This document shows positions 42,559 through 52,704 of a stretch of DNA of 64,000 bases, piece after piece. The stretch comes from Sutcliffiella horikoshii. Its GTDB lineage: Bacteria; Bacillota; Bacilli; Bacillales; Bacillaceae_I. The notes under the pieces are model-generated. The model ran no database searches and was not told the origin of the DNA. It worked only from the letters and a program-made list of their open reading frames with translations. Position numbers and translations under genes: made by a program. The DNA lies in NCBI RefSeq assembly GCF_019931755.1, contig NZ_CP082918.1, positions 3,018,001 through 3,082,000 of the forward strand, given 5' to 3'. The stretch's first letter is position 1, and every line of letters begins with the position of its first letter.

Positions 42559-42608
42559 CAAAAAAATCCCAAGCAGACATCCCCATTAAAAGGACATCCA
42601 CCCAGGAT
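42559..42608 (-). terminator. Probable terminator after valS
   Basis: On the minus strand a long stem rich in G-U pairs (ATCCTGGGTGGA paired with TCTGCTTGGGAT) is followed by TTTTTTTG. It lies just after the valS stop. Confidence 0.5.
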
Positions 42609-42626
42609 CTATTTTACAAAAAGCTC

Positions 42627-45275
42627 TTATCCCTTCAGCTCATCAATGCGAGCTTGAACGGCATCACGCTTTTCTACATAATCTTTTTCTTTCGCTTTTT
42701 CTTCTTCAATAACATTTGCAGGTGCTTTCGCGATGAAGCCTTGGTTGGAAAGCTTCTTCTGAACGCGCTCCACTTCCTTATCCAGCTTAGCAAGCTCCTT
42801 GTTCAGACGGGCAATCTCTTCGTCAATGTTGATCAATCCAAGCAACGGAAGGATCAATTCCGCTCCAGTTACCACTGCTGTCATCGCCTTTTCGCCGCCA
42901 TCTAACGCAACATCTGTTCCGATCAACAGTTCACTTGGGTTACAGAAGCGCTCGAGGTAAGAACGGTTGCTTTCAAGCTTCCCGGCAATCTCAGAAGTTT
43001 TCGCTTTTACAAGCAATTTAACTTGCTTGCTCATTGGCGTGTTCACTTCTGCGCGAACGTTACGTACGCTGCGGATGATGTCCACAAGTAAACGCATATC
43101 CGCTGCCGCTTCTTTGTCTGTCAGCTCGTCGCGAACTTCCGGCCATTTTGCAAGCGTAATGGACTCGCCTTCGTGAGGAAGCTGCTGCCAGATCTCCTCT
43201 GTGATGAATGGCATGAATGGGTGCAACAGGCGCATGGTATTATCCAGTACGTAAGCTAAAATAGAGCGTGTTGTCTTTTTCGCGGCTTCATCTTCGCTGT
43301 ACAATGGAATCTTCGCCATTTCGATATACCAGTCACAGAAATCATCCCAGATGAAGTTGTAAAGGGCACGGCCCACTTCACCGAACTCATATTTTTCAGC
43401 AAGCTTTGTTACGGTCTCGATTGTTTCGTTCAGACGAGTCAGAATCCACTTGTCTGCAACGGACTTCTCGCCGCTCAAATCGATATCTTCAAACTTCATA
43501 TCGCCCATATTCATCAAAGCAAAACGGGATGCGTTCCAGATCTTGTTGGCAAAGTTCCAAGTGGACTCTACTTTTTCATAGCTGAAACGTAGGTCCTGAC
43601 CTGGTGAGCTTCCAGTTGAAAGGAAATAACGCAAGGAATCCGCTCCGTACTTTTCGATAACTTCCATTGGATCTACACCGTTACCAAGGGATTTACTCAT
43701 CTTGCGGCCTTGCTCGTCACGAACAAGTCCGTGGATGAGAACATCTTTAAATGGACGCTCGCCTGTAAATTCTAAGCCTTGGAAAATCATACGAGAAACC
43801 CAGAAGAAAATGATATCATACCCTGTTACTAAGGTACTTGTTGGGTAGTAACGTTGATAATCCAGTGATTCTGTTTCCGGCCAGCCCATTGTGGAGAACG
43901 GCCATAATGCAGAACTGAACCATGTATCAAGTACATCTGTATCTTGCTCCCAGTTTTCGATATCTTCCGGTGGGTTGTGGTCAACATGGATTTCTCCTGT
44001 TTCTTTGTTATACCAAGCCGGAATTCGGTGGCCCCACCATAGTTGACGGGAGATACACCAGTCGCGGATGTTTTCCATCCAACGCATGTAGGTGTTCTCA
44101 AAACGGTTCGGTACAAAATTAACTTTGTCTTCTTGAGATTGAAGGTCAATCGCCTTGTCCGCAAGCGGCTGCATTTTTACAAACCATTGAGTAGAAAGAT
44201 ATGGCTCAACAACCGCTCCACTACGCTCACTGTGACCAACAGAGTGCATATGCTCTTCAATTTTGAAAAGAACGCCACTTTCCTGCAAGTCTTTTACAAG
44301 CTGCTTACGGCATTCGAAACGATCCATCCCATTGTATTTACCAGCTTTCTCGTTCATGCTGCCGTCTTCATGCATAACCAAAATACGCTCCAGGTTATGA
44401 CGGTTACCGATCTCAAAGTCGTTCGGGTCGTGAGCAGGAGTGATTTTAACTGCACCGGAACCGAATTCCATGTCTACATAATCATCTGCAACAATTGGAA
44501 TCTCACGGCCAGTGATAGGCAGTGTTACCATTTTTCCGATTAAGTGCTTGTAGCGCTCGTCTTCTGGATGAACCGCAACCGCTGTATCTCCAAGCATCGT
44601 TTCAGGACGCGTTGTCGCGATCTCGATGGAACCAGAACCATCTGTTAGTGGGTATCTCATATGATAGAAAGCACCTTGAACATCTTGGTGAATTACCTCG
44701 ATATCAGAAAGAGCCGTTTTTGTAGCAGGGTCCCAGTTGATGATGTATTCCCCGCGGTAGATAAGGCCTTTTTTATAAAGCGATACGAACACTTCGTTAA
44801 CTGCTTTGGATAGCCCTTCGTCCAATGTGAAACGCTCGCGGCTGTAATCCAGGCCAAGACCCAGCTTGGACCATTGTTGGCGGATATGTTGCGCGTACTC
44901 GTCTTTCCACTTCCACGCTTCTTCCATGAACTTTTCACGGCCAAGTTCATAGCGGTTGATTCCTTGGTTGCGTAGCTTTTCGTCTACTTTTGCTTGTGTT
45001 GCGATTCCCGCGTGGTCCATTCCCGGTAACCATAGAACGTCAAAGCCTTGCATACGCTTCATGCGTGTGATGATGTCTTGCAGGGTGGTGTCCCATGCGT
45101 GGCCAAGGTGAAGGCGGCCTGTTACGTTTGGCGGTGGGATAACGATTGTGTATGGTGTTTTGTCCTGGTCGTTTGTCGCTTCGAAAAAGCGGCCGTCCAG
45201 CCAGTATTGATAACGGTTTTTTTCGATTGTTTGTGGATCGTATTTTGTCGGAAGGTTTACTTCATTCATTTCCAT
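42627..45275 (-). CDS. valS: Valyl-tRNA synthetase
   Basis: An 882-residue class I synthetase. The HIGH motif is [10 protein letters not shown], the KMSKS motif is KMSKSLGNG, the CP1 editing domain includes [19 protein letters not shown], and a C-terminal coiled coil ([18 protein letters not shown]) binds tRNA. The start at ATG 45275 ([14 protein letters not shown]) matches the family and follows AGGAGGAGAAG; the same frame stays open through the leader, which is not coding. Controlled by a T-box riboswitch. Confidence 0.97.
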   Translation of the reverse strand: MEMNEVNLPTKYDPQTIEKNRYQYWLDGRFFEATNDQDKTPYTIVIPPPNVTGRLHLGHAWDTTLQDIITRMKRMQGFDVLWLPGMDHAGIATQAKVDEKLRNQGINRYELGREKFMEEAWKWKDEYAQHIRQQWSKLGLGLDYSRERFTLDEGLSKAVNEVFVSLYKKGLIYRGEYIINWDPATKTALSDIEVIHQDVQGAFYHMRYPLTDGSGSIEIATTRPETMLGDTAVAVHPEDERYKHLIGKMVTLPITGREIPIVADDYVDMEFGSGAVKITPAHDPNDFEIGNRHNLERILVMHEDGSMNEKAGKYNGMDRFECRKQLVKDLQESGVLFKIEEHMHSVGHSERSGAVVEPYLSTQWFVKMQPLADKAIDLQSQEDKVNFVPNRFENTYMRWMENIRDWCISRQLWWGHRIPAWYNKETGEIHVDHNPPEDIENWEQDTDVLDTWFSSALWPFSTMGWPETESLDYQRYYPTSTLVTGYDIIFFWVSRMIFQGLEFTGERPFKDVLIHGLVRDEQGRKMSKSLGNGVDPMEVIEKYGADSLRYFLSTGSSPGQDLRFSYEKVESTWNFANKIWNASRFALMNMGDMKFEDIDLSGEKSVADKWILTRLNETIETVTKLAEKYEFGEVGRALYNFIWDDFCDWYIEMAKIPLYSEDEAAKKTTRSILAYVLDNTMRLLHPFMPFITEEIWQQLPHEGESITLAKWPEVRDELTDKEAAADMRLLVDIIRSVRNVRAEVNTPMSKQVKLLVKAKTSEIAGKLESNRSYLERFCNPSELLIGTDVALDGGEKAMTAVVTGAELILPLLGLINIDEEIARLNKELAKLDKEVERVQKKLSNQGFIAKAPANVIEEEKAKEKDYVEKRDAVQARIDELKG

Positions 45276-45289
45276 CCTTCTTCTCCTCC

Positions 45290-45590
45290 TATTTGTTACA
45301 AAATAAAAAACTCCCTTCATCCAAATAAAAGGACGAAAGGAGTTAAGTTTCGCGGTACCACCTTTTTTTACAGGGTGAAAAAGATAGACTTTTCCCTGTA
45401 CTCTCAAATCTGTTAACGGCTCTCCACCGGTTTCAACTACTGAACACAATGCGTTCGCTGAAACTACTCGAGGGCGACCTTCCAATCCGACTTTCCTGAG
45501 AAACCTTTCAGCTGATGGTTTCTCTCTCTAAAGGGGTCTGCAATTGTACTCTTCCCTGTCACTGTATTTGATCGTTATCTTATTACCTTA
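45290..45590 (-). ncRNA. Valine T-box leader of valS
   Basis: The leader carries the T-box core GGTGGTACCGCG (45351-45362 on the minus strand). It is followed by the terminator hairpin AACTCC ... GGGAGTT (45309-45344) and a T-tract. Upstream lie the long Stem I arms (CAGGGAAGAG, AGAAACC / GGTTTCT). Uncharged tRNA-Val would pair and stabilise the antiterminator. The specifier codon was not fixed with confidence. Confidence 0.9.
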
Positions 45591-45592
45591 CT

Positions 45593-45622
45593 ATGTTACA
45601 TAAAGGATATGCTAATAGTCAA
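45593..45622 (-). promoter_or_regulatory. SigA promoter of the valS T-box transcript
   Basis: -35 TTGACT (45617-45622), 18-base spacer, -10 TAACAT preceded by TG (45593-45598). It would start transcription just before the T-box leader. Confidence 0.55.
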
Positions 45623-45752
45623 TAAGCTTCTCCAATTTTTTATTAAGTTATGCACAAAATCAAATAATTGTTCCAAATTGGGCACTATTTTCTGCACACA
45701 ATCATATCTTAGGTATATATACATCGAGAAAAGTGTCTTAAGGAGGTACCTT

Positions 45753-45941
45753 ATGCGAAAATATAACCCTTATTCCTTGCCGCCATGGTTGAGACAGGTT
45801 CGAGGTGTATGCGCGCAATTTATTATTCCTATTTGTGTGTTTCAAGGAATACGTACCATCTTTCTTCCCACAACCTTCGACGTTCTCATTCTTGCCATTT
45901 GCATCGTGGTTGCCATTTGCTTTCATTTGGAATGGATCTAG
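45753..45941 (+). CDS. Small membrane protein, 62 residues
   Basis: Function not known. It begins MRKYNPYSLPPWLRQ and has a hydrophobic C-terminal half (FDVLILAICIVVAICFHLEWI). A strong AAGGAGG lies 6 bases before the ATG and a terminator follows the stop, which supports a real gene. The frame is open further upstream but that part is not preceded by a ribosome binding site. It looks like the small conserved proteins common in Bacillaceae. Confidence 0.75.
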   Translation: MRKYNPYSLPPWLRQVRGVCAQFIIPICVFQGIRTIFLPTTFDVLILAICIVVAICFHLEWI

Positions 45942-45950
45942 GCAACCTGA

Positions 45951-45985
45951 AACTGCCTCCTGATCTTTTGGGGGCAGTTTTTATT
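45951..45985 (+). terminator. Terminator after the 62-residue ORF
   Basis: Stem AACTGCCTCC / GGGGGCAGTT with a 9-base loop and T5 tract, 10 bases after the stop. Confidence 0.88.
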
Positions 45986-46089
45986 TGGTCATTCGACACA
46001 TTATCTATAGCTTATTTCCTAAAAATCATCCATAATACTACATAAAGATATGAATTTTCTACCAATTTCGACTTTAAAAGGAGACACTC

Positions 46090-47397
46090 ATGATTTCATT
46101 TATGCAAAAACCTAAAAAGGTTCCTTATACTGCTGATATGCAGTTTCCAGAAAGACAGGCTGTTGTAGGTCATTCAGAAGATGCGGATTTGGCAAGCCGC
46201 CTTTACTATATGGGCTTCACAAAGGAACATCTGCAAGCTTTACAAAATGCAAAACCGGTCATATTTGAAATACTAGATGAAGTACTAGAAAAAGTGCTGG
46301 AACATTTATATAAACAACCACCGATGAAGCGGGTTGCTACAAGCAATTCCAGTAAGGAAAGACTCAAGGCAGTTTTTGTTCGCTATTTTCAAAGTCTGTT
46401 AAGCGGAAAGCTTGATGGGGAATTTTATAAAATGCGAAAAAAAATCGGACAAACTCATAATGGTGTCCACCTGCCCGTAACTTGGTTTTTGGCGACCTAT
46501 TCCGCCATGCAGACCCTACTGCTTCCAAAAGTAGTGGAATTGCTTCAGGACAGTCCTAAAGATTTGGTTACCACGTTAACTGCACTGACGCATATCATTA
46601 ATCTTGACTCCCAACTTGTAGTCGAAGAGTATATTCATGTTCGTATAGAGTTGCTTGAACAGGCAAATGAAGCAAACCGTACGTTGCAGGCAGAGCTTAC
46701 CAAGATTAGTGAAGAAGTTGCAGGCACCGTGACGGAGACGGAAGAGACAATTCAAACCGTCACACTAAAAGCGGAAGAAGTTTTAAAAGATACCAATCTC
46801 ACTCAAAAAAGCAGTCAAAATTTGTTGCATTTAACTAATGACAACGAAATGCAGATGGAGAAGATGGTAGGTAATTTTGAAGAGGTCATGAAAGAAGTCA
46901 GTCAATCACTAGAAGAAATGCACACATTGAAATCTGTTTCTGAAGAAATCATCACGATGACACAAGGTATTGATAATATTGCCGATCAAACGAACCTTTT
47001 GGCTCTTAACGCTTCCATTGAAGCAGCCCGCGCAGGTGATGAAGGCCGTGGTTTCGCCGTTGTCGCCAGCGAAGTACGGAAACTTGCCGAAAGCTCAAAG
47101 GAACTTAGCAGTAAAATCAAAGTACTTATCGACAAGAGTGACCAGCAAATCACCAATGTGACGAGCATGATGTCTTCCATGCACAAAGTAACCGCACAGT
47201 CTCAACAGAATATCGTCCAAGTGAAGGGTGGCATTGTCACCGTCAAAATGGAGATGGATAACTATCTGGACCGTTTCAACAAAAATAAAGCAGACTTGGA
47301 TATCATCGTTAATTCTTTTAAAGAAATCAATCAATCGGCTGTCAGCTTGTCGCTGTTAACTGATACATTGTTAGAAAAAGCAGTTCATAAGGCATAA
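46090..47397 (+). CDS. hemAT: HemAT globin-coupled aerotaxis transducer
   Basis: A soluble oxygen sensor for chemotaxis, 435 residues. The sensor globin spans about 25-190 with the proximal heme histidine at H123 ([13 protein letters not shown]), the same number as in the B. subtilis protein. The methyl-accepting domain follows, with the signalling hairpin tip [18 protein letters not shown] (298-315 region). No membrane segments. AAAAGGAG lies before the ATG. Inserted between valS and ysxE, a non-standard place. Confidence 0.92.
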   Translation: MISFMQKPKKVPYTADMQFPERQAVVGHSEDADLASRLYYMGFTKEHLQALQNAKPVIFEILDEVLEKVLEHLYKQPPMKRVATSNSSKERLKAVFVRYFQSLLSGKLDGEFYKMRKKIGQTHNGVHLPVTWFLATYSAMQTLLLPKVVELLQDSPKDLVTTLTALTHIINLDSQLVVEEYIHVRIELLEQANEANRTLQAELTKISEEVAGTVTETEETIQTVTLKAEEVLKDTNLTQKSSQNLLHLTNDNEMQMEKMVGNFEEVMKEVSQSLEEMHTLKSVSEEIITMTQGIDNIADQTNLLALNASIEAARAGDEGRGFAVVASEVRKLAESSKELSSKIKVLIDKSDQQITNVTSMMSSMHKVTAQSQQNIVQVKGGIVTVKMEMDNYLDRFNKNKADLDIIVNSFKEINQSAVSLSLLTDTLLEKAVHKA

Positions 47398-47400
47398 AAA

Positions 47401-47440
47401 AGCAGGCCCATCCCAGGTTAACTGGTTTGGGCCTCTTTGT
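47401..47440. terminator. Bidirectional terminator between hemAT and ysxE
   Basis: Stem AGGCCCA / TGGGCCT (47404-47434) with an inner CCAG/CTGG stem and T-rich sequence on both sides, between convergent genes. Confidence 0.82.
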
Positions 47441-48458
47441 TTTTGTTTTGCTCTTCAATCTGATTGATCCTGCCTGCCACATATTCAATATTTTTGGCTA
47501 GCCAGTAGCTTCCCTGAATTTTTTTCACCAATTCCCGTTCCGAATGGGCGTTTCTTTGGTTTGGGTTCGGAGGCTGTTGAAACTGCCCTACTGCCTGCAT
47601 AAACGATGCGGGATGGGAAAGATAACTTAGTGTAAGATCTTTTTCATAATCTTGCAGACTAAATCCCTTTTGATATTCATAGAACCAGTCAATACAATCA
47701 TCGCAGAAAAGTGGATACGTTCTTAAATATCGTTGATAAAAAGAGATAATGTCGTTGGCAGGTGCCGCTTGTTTTGCTCGCTCCCAGCTTATAAAATAAC
47801 CCCTGCCCTCTGAATCCTTTACAAAATGATGAAACGAGACCCTTCCATGTGTCATGGCCACACGATGTTTCTTCGTTTCCTTTACCGCCTCTTGCCAGTT
47901 TTCCAGCTTTTGCAGGGAAAATTTCTGGGCAAGCGATACTTCATGGGCGTATGTGCAAACTTGGAGCTCAAAAGGAGACATATATAGCTTCTTCTCACAT
48001 ACATCCACAAACTTTTCTAAGTCCTGTTGCTCTTTCGTCCATTCTTCTGAAACTCGGTCGTAAAAGGCTGTAATCTCTTCTTCAGGGTACTCTTTCTCTT
48101 GAACTGTCATGCTATGAAGTTTGGCCAGTTCTTTAAACATCATACTGTCTTTAAAGTCCAGTTCCCTCTCTTCATTATCCTCAATCCACGGCATCAAGTA
48201 GTAGGCATCCGAATAACTCTCAATAAAATAATAACCCTGCCTTGTTTGATAGATGGGAACAACCGTTTTAATACCACGCTGGAACAGGGAATGAATATTA
48301 CGGAACAAAGGATATGCCTGCTCTTTTTTTATTTTTTTGAGGGCAAATGCACCTTTATTCGTCGCAACCCTCCATACTCCACTATGCTGCTCTATATATT
48401 CAGGTACGATGCCATATTGATACACTAGCTCTTCTACGCTTTGCTCATTTGTCTGCAT
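47418..48458 (-). CDS. ysxE: Spore coat protein YsxE (CotS family)
   Basis: A 346-residue member of the CotS/YutH kinase-like spore coat family, with the aminoglycoside-phosphotransferase-type fold (WRVATNKGAFALKKIKKEQA, VAMTHGRVSFHHFVKD for the catalytic loop). The HGD of active kinases reads HGR, so activity is doubtful. Follows spoVID in the same direction with an 83-bp gap, as in B. subtilis, where both are mother-cell genes. Confidence 0.88.
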   Translation of the reverse strand: MQTNEQSVEELVYQYGIVPEYIEQHSGVWRVATNKGAFALKKIKKEQAYPLFRNIHSLFQRGIKTVVPIYQTRQGYYFIESYSDAYYLMPWIEDNEERELDFKDSMMFKELAKLHSMTVQEKEYPEEEITAFYDRVSEEWTKEQQDLEKFVDVCEKKLYMSPFELQVCTYAHEVSLAQKFSLQKLENWQEAVKETKKHRVAMTHGRVSFHHFVKDSEGRGYFISWERAKQAAPANDIISFYQRYLRTYPLFCDDCIDWFYEYQKGFSLQDYEKDLTLSYLSHPASFMQAVGQFQQPPNPNQRNAHSERELVKKIQGSYWLAKNIEYVAGRINQIEEQNKNKEAQTS

Positions 48459-48541
48459 CGCGATAACTCACTTCCTCTAATATTTTCAGGTAAAAAAGAA
48501 GTGAGAAAGGTCACCCCCTCCTCACTTTCCTCTAAAGCCGG

Positions 48542-49801
48542 TTATTGACTCTTAGAGGAAGCCTTTACCGGAATATATAACAATTGCCCTTCATTGATGT
48601 GATCATCTGTGGAAAGCCTATTGACCCTAATCAACTGCTGAATGGACACATCATATCGTTCAGCAATATGGTCCATGGACTCCCCTTGCTGCACAATACA
48701 AATTTTTAATTTAGTGAAATCTTCTCCACCTTCATCAGCAAAGATTTTGGTGAGAGATAAATCATTTTCATCTCGTGGCTCATCGGAATAATCCTCATGG
48801 TCATATTGCTGTGGATCTGCAACCGCCTGTTGGCCCTTCCTTTTATCAAAGAAGGAAACAACATTTGATGCCTCTTCCTCGTTCTGGTGGTGATTACCTG
48901 CATGCAAGGAATGTAGCGGAGCATAAGCATCCTCCGCATTATTCTGATAAATATAGTCTGCAGGATTATATGGCGCTTCTTCTTCTACCGCCGGAGCTTT
49001 TCTTGCCTCCACTTCAAACGGGGCGTACTCGCCATCGTCGTCATAATTGTATTGCATGTTTCTATCTATCTCATCTTGATTGAGGATTTCTTCTTCCTCG
49101 TCTTCATCGTCCTCAGTATAGTACTGGTAGGTATCTTCTTCGTACTCATTATCGGAGTTTGCACTGCGATACATTGGTTCGTACTCGAATACTTCTTCCT
49201 CTTCTTCTGCTTCTGCTGCTTGAGGTTGTGCTGGTGCTGGTGCTTCTTGCTCATATTGCGGTGCTTGATTTTGTGAAGCATATGCTTCTTCATGGTCCCG
49301 GTTAGGTTCCACTTCATATTCAAACGATTCTTCTACACTTTCTTGCTCCTCTTCCCAGGCCGGTGCGCTTTGTTGGTGGCCGTAAATACCAGAGATAGAC
49401 AGCTCCGCATCCAATTGCAGGCAACCACGAGTTGGGACGCTGTAATCAAATGACTCAATGGCCACATAAATATCGTCTAAACTCTGGATCCTGTTCAAAG
49501 GTATCGTAATATCCACCGGAAAGCGATGGTTTAATACGCAGACGCCATCCTCCCGCTGCTCTACTTCCTGTACAACACGGGCTTGAGGTTGATACTCCTC
49601 CTCATCGTCCGACTCTGCATTCACATGATATTCCCCCGTTAATAATAAAGCTCCACGTATGGAAACGTATTGGTCCTGCTCATAAATTTGTATATCAGGA
49701 TCTAACGCAATGGAGATGAGCTCAGATACTTCCTGTCCCTTTTGAAACCATATAGATTCCTCAACTGAAAACCGCAAGCACGATTGCTGATCTGAAGACA
49801 A
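48542..49801 (-). CDS. spoVID: Spore coat morphogenetic protein SpoVID
   Basis: SpoVID directs encasement of the spore by coat proteins. The N-terminal region (LRFSVEESIWFQKGQEVSEL, YVSIRGALLLTGEY) is the conserved coat-encasement domain. A long acidic middle is rich in E, Y, Q and A (about 150-350). A LysM domain sits at the C-terminus (QGESMDHIAERYDVSIQQL). The start was set at TTG 49801, 7 bases after GGAGG, giving 419 residues. Confidence 0.9.
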   Translation of the reverse strand: MSSDQQSCLRFSVEESIWFQKGQEVSELISIALDPDIQIYEQDQYVSIRGALLLTGEYHVNAESDDEEEYQPQARVVQEVEQREDGVCVLNHRFPVDITIPLNRIQSLDDIYVAIESFDYSVPTRGCLQLDAELSISGIYGHQQSAPAWEEEQESVEESFEYEVEPNRDHEEAYASQNQAPQYEQEAPAPAQPQAAEAEEEEEVFEYEPMYRSANSDNEYEEDTYQYYTEDDEDEEEEILNQDEIDRNMQYNYDDDGEYAPFEVEARKAPAVEEEAPYNPADYIYQNNAEDAYAPLHSLHAGNHHQNEEEASNVVSFFDKRKGQQAVADPQQYDHEDYSDEPRDENDLSLTKIFADEGGEDFTKLKICIVQQGESMDHIAERYDVSIQQLIRVNRLSTDDHINEGQLLYIPVKASSKSQ

Positions 49802-49848
49802 AGGGGTTCCTCCTTTCACACCTATCAAAAATTTACTATATCAATAAA

Positions 49849-49877
49849 GATGTATGATGAGATTTCGGAGAATATGA
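49849..49877 (-). promoter_or_regulatory. SigE promoter of spoVID
   Basis: -35 TCATATT (49871-49877) is a perfect SigE match; 14 bases on, -10 CATACATC (49849-49856) matches 6 of 8. SigE control of spoVID is known in B. subtilis. The leader is about 40 bases. Confidence 0.65.
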
Positions 49878-49899
49878 ATGGTTGGAAGAAATTTATGAA

Positions 49900-49954
49900 G
49901 GGGGGTCAGACCCTTGCAGGAGATTTGAGGTGTATGTCGAAGGGGACTTTGAAT
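49900..49954. repeat. GGGTCAGACCC palindrome element, copy 2
   Basis: Starts GGGGGGTCAGACCC and ends near TATGTCGAAGGGG, same order and orientation as 6269-6322. It lies in the 447-bp gap between hemL and spoVID, just upstream of the SigE promoter. Confidence 0.65.
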
Positions 49955-50050
49955 TTAGAGGTGGTTAGTAGATTGTATGATTTTGTGTTGAATTTGATGT
50001 TAAGTTGTTTGGTTTTGGGGGTATTTTGGTTGGGGGTTTTAGGGTTAAGT

Positions 50051-50134
50051 GTAGAAGGTTTCTTTTGAACGGTAGAAGTGAGGCTGGGAAATGTAGAAGG
50101 TAATCCGGGAAATGTAGAAGCTCGCTTTGGAATT
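50051..50134. repeat. 21-bp-period repeat array 2 (GTAGAAG family)
   Basis: GTAGAAG starts at 50051, 50072, 50093 and 50114, exactly 21 bp apart. Individual units resemble individual units of array 1 read on the other strand (for example GTAGAAGGTTTC-N6-ACG and GTAGAAGGT-ATCC-GGAAAT types in both). Non-coding, between hemL and spoVID. Confidence 0.88.
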
Positions 50135-50187
50135 GCACAACCAGCCCCTACTCCGCATCCTCAACCCCCTCCCACCAAAACCAAATG

Positions 50188-50230
50188 TAAAAACCCGCCC
50201 ATATGCATGTTAACCATGCATAAGAGCGGG
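50188..50230 (-). terminator. Terminator after hemL
   Basis: Hairpin with outer stem CCCGC / GCGGG and inner ATGCATG / CATGCAT; the minus strand continues GGGTTTTTACA. It ends the hem operon. Confidence 0.8.
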
Positions 50231-50248
50231 CAGATAAAACAAATCTCA

Positions 50249-51538
50249 TTATCCCTTAATCGCAGCAAACGATTTTTCAATCGCATCCAATGTCTTTTCA
50301 ATATCCTCATCTGTATGAGCTGTGGACAAGAACAAACCTTCAAACTGGGAAGGTGGCAGGAATACTCCGTTGTTTGCCATCTCGCGGAAGAACTTCGCGA
50401 AATAACTTAAATCGGAAGACTTTGCCACATCATAGTTTACAACTTCCTCACTATTAAAGAAGAAACCAATCATGGAACCTGCACGGTTTACAGATACAGG
50501 GACATCGTACTTCTTACCTAGCGCGACAATCCCCTCTTCTAAGCGATCCGCTTTTTTGCCGAATTCTTTATATGTTTCAGGAGTCAGTTGTGCCAAGGTT
50601 TCATATCCAGCTGTCATGGCAAGCGGGTTACCGGACAATGTTCCAGCCTGGTAGATCGGGCCGCTTGGAGCAATCTGCGCCATGATTTCTGCTTTACCGC
50701 CGTATGCACCAACAGGTAGTCCTCCGCCGATTACCTTACCAAGACATGTTAAGTCAGGTGTTACGCCGTAATATCCTTGAGCACAATGGTAATCCACGCG
50801 GAAACCAGTCATTACCTCATCAAAGATCAACACTGCGCCATATTCAGTCGTTACCTCACGTAAGCCTTCCAAGAAACCTGGTTGTGGCGGAACCACTCCC
50901 ATGTTACCTGCAACAGGCTCTACAATGACACCAGCGATATCGTCTCCGAATTCCTTGAATGCATAACGGATGCTCTCCAAGTCATTGTAAGGCACGGTGA
51001 TTGTGTTTTGCGCGACACCCTCAGGAACACCAGGGCTGTCTGGCAAACCAAGTGTAGCGACGCCAGAACCGGCTTTAATCAGCAGGGAATCACCATGGCC
51101 GTGGTAGCAGCCTTCAAACTTGATAATCTTGTTGCGTCCAGTGTATCCACGCGCCAAACGAAGCGCACTCATGGTTGCTTCCGTACCGGAGCTTACCATA
51201 CGCACTACTTCGATGGAAGGTACTCTTTCAATTACAAGCTTTGCGAGTTCGTTCTCAATAAGTGTCGGAGCGCCAAAGCTTGTCCCTGATTCTGTTACCT
51301 TTTTGATTGCTTCCACTACGCGGTCATTGGAGTGGCCGTGAATTAGTGGTCCCCAAGAAAGGACATAATCTATGTATTCGTTACCGTCTACATCGTATAT
51401 TTTGGAGCCTTTTCCTCGCTCCATGAAGATTGGGTCCATATCGACTGATTTAAAGGCACGTACTGGGCTGTTTACGCCGCCTGGCATCAGCTTTGATGCT
51501 TCTATAAAAGCTTCTTTAGACTTTTCATAACTTCTCAT
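50249..51538 (-). CDS. hemL: Glutamate-1-semialdehyde 2,1-aminomutase
   Basis: PLP enzyme of 429 residues making 5-aminolevulinate from glutamate-1-semialdehyde. The PLP lysine is K268 in [37 protein letters not shown] and FDEVMTGFR are all intact. It is the last gene of the hem operon but is separated from hemB by a 184-bp gap holding a dispersed repeat. Confidence 0.96.
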   Translation of the reverse strand: MRSYEKSKEAFIEASKLMPGGVNSPVRAFKSVDMDPIFMERGKGSKIYDVDGNEYIDYVLSWGPLIHGHSNDRVVEAIKKVTESGTSFGAPTLIENELAKLVIERVPSIEVVRMVSSGTEATMSALRLARGYTGRNKIIKFEGCYHGHGDSLLIKAGSGVATLGLPDSPGVPEGVAQNTITVPYNDLESIRYAFKEFGDDIAGVIVEPVAGNMGVVPPQPGFLEGLREVTTEYGAVLIFDEVMTGFRVDYHCAQGYYGVTPDLTCLGKVIGGGLPVGAYGGKAEIMAQIAPSGPIYQAGTLSGNPLAMTAGYETLAQLTPETYKEFGKKADRLEEGIVALGKKYDVPVSVNRAGSMIGFFFNSEEVVNYDVAKSSDLSYFAKFFREMANNGVFLPPSQFEGLFLSTAHTDEDIEKTLDAIEKSFAAIKG

Positions 51539-51590
51539 TCTTCTATCATCCTTTCTTTTATCTGAAATGGATCACAACTTATTTTAACCG

Positions 51591-51712
51591 TTCCTTTACG
51601 CTGCAGGCACTTGCTTTCCGCGGGCGGTCCGGAAGCCTCCTCGGCTGCGCCTGTGGGGTCTTCCCTGTCCCTTCCTCCCGCAGGAGTCAAGTGCCTTCCG
51701 CTCCAATCCACT
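51591..51712. repeat. Long-hairpin intergenic repeat, copy 2 (divergent)
   Basis: About 120 bp with GCTTTCCGCGGGCGG, AAGCCTCCTCGG and CCCGCAGGAGTC blocks and inverted ends (GCAGGCACTTGC / CAAGTGCCTTCC). Related to the copies at 31507 and 57485. It sits inside the heme operon between hemB and hemL. Confidence 0.82.
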
Positions 51713-51722
51713 CATTCTATTG

Positions 51723-52703
51723 TTACTTCTCATCCAACCATCGTGCAACATCTTTTGCATAGTAGGTAATAATTAAGTCAACACCAGCGCGTTTCATGCC
51801 GATTAGTTTTTCCATTACAACTTCTCGTTCGTTGATCCAACCGTTCATTGCTGCCGCTTTGATCATGGAGTATTCTCCGCTCACATTGTAGGCTACAACT
51901 GGTACGTTGAAGTTGTTTTTTACATCACGGATGATGTCCAAGTATGCCAAGGCAGGTTTCACAATCAGGAAGTCCGCTCCTTCAAGCATGTCAGACTCTG
52001 CTTCACGTAGTGCTTCTTGACGGTTGGCAGGATCCATTTGATAGGTTTTTCTGTCTCCGAATTGAGGAGAGCTGTGCGCTGCATCACGGAAAGGACCGTA
52101 GAATGCAGAGGAGTATTTAACTGCATAGGACATGATTGGAACATCTTCAAAGCCGTTCTCATCCAAGCCTGCGCGGATTGCGGCAACGAAGCCGTCCATC
52201 ATGTTTGACGGCGCAATGATATCCGCTCCTGCTCGCGCTTGGCTCACTGCTGTGCGAGCAAGCAAGTCCAATGTTGGATCGTTTAAGATTTTACCCTCTT
52301 CCACAATGCCACAGTGCCCGTGGGACGTATATTGGCATAGGCATGTGTCTGCAATGACAACAAGTTCCGGGAAGTGCACTTTGATTTGAGTGATCGCCTG
52401 TTGCACAATCCCATGTTCATGGTAGGCTTGCGTTCCCACTTCATCTTTTTCTTTCGGCACACCGAAAACAATAACTGATTTAATGCCCAGTTCCGTCACT
52501 TCTGCCATTTCTGCATTTAACAGATCCAAGGAAAGATGGAACACGCCTGGCATGGAAGGAACTTCATTTCGGATATTTTCCCCTTCTACCACGAAGATTG
52601 GGTAGATAAAATCTTCCTTATGTAAATATGTTTCACGCACAAGTGAGCGCATGTTATCTGAATTTCTTAATCTGCGATGACGATTAAATTGCAAGTCTTT
52701 CAT
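51723..52703 (-). CDS. hemB: Delta-aminolevulinic acid dehydratase
   Basis: Condenses two aminolevulinates to porphobilinogen. A 326-residue TIM barrel with the zinc-binding cysteines C121, C123 and C131 ([14 protein letters not shown]) and the Schiff-base lysines K196 ([14 protein letters not shown]) and K249 ([12 protein letters not shown]). Adjacent to hemD (1-bp gap). Confidence 0.97.
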   Translation of the reverse strand: MKDLQFNRHRRLRNSDNMRSLVRETYLHKEDFIYPIFVVEGENIRNEVPSMPGVFHLSLDLLNAEMAEVTELGIKSVIVFGVPKEKDEVGTQAYHEHGIVQQAITQIKVHFPELVVIADTCLCQYTSHGHCGIVEEGKILNDPTLDLLARTAVSQARAGADIIAPSNMMDGFVAAIRAGLDENGFEDVPIMSYAVKYSSAFYGPFRDAAHSSPQFGDRKTYQMDPANRQEALREAESDMLEGADFLIVKPALAYLDIIRDVKNNFNVPVVAYNVSGEYSMIKAAAMNGWINEREVVMEKLIGMKRAGVDLIITYYAKDVARWLDEK

Positions 52704-52704
52704 A

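Noticed and set aside
44043-44543. 166-residue open frame on the plus strand
   Set aside because: Antisense to valS, no ribosome binding site, no recognisable domain.
45276-45485. 70-residue N-terminal extension of valS
   Set aside because: The extension is the T-box leader; family start and AGGAGG site put the start at 45275.
45609-45752. 48-residue upstream extension of the small membrane protein
   Set aside because: AAGGAGG sits just before the internal ATG at 45753, and the upstream part has no start signal.
49850-50068. 72-residue open frame between spoVID and hemL
   Set aside because: It overlaps the palindrome element and the 21-bp array, has poor composition and no ribosome binding site.
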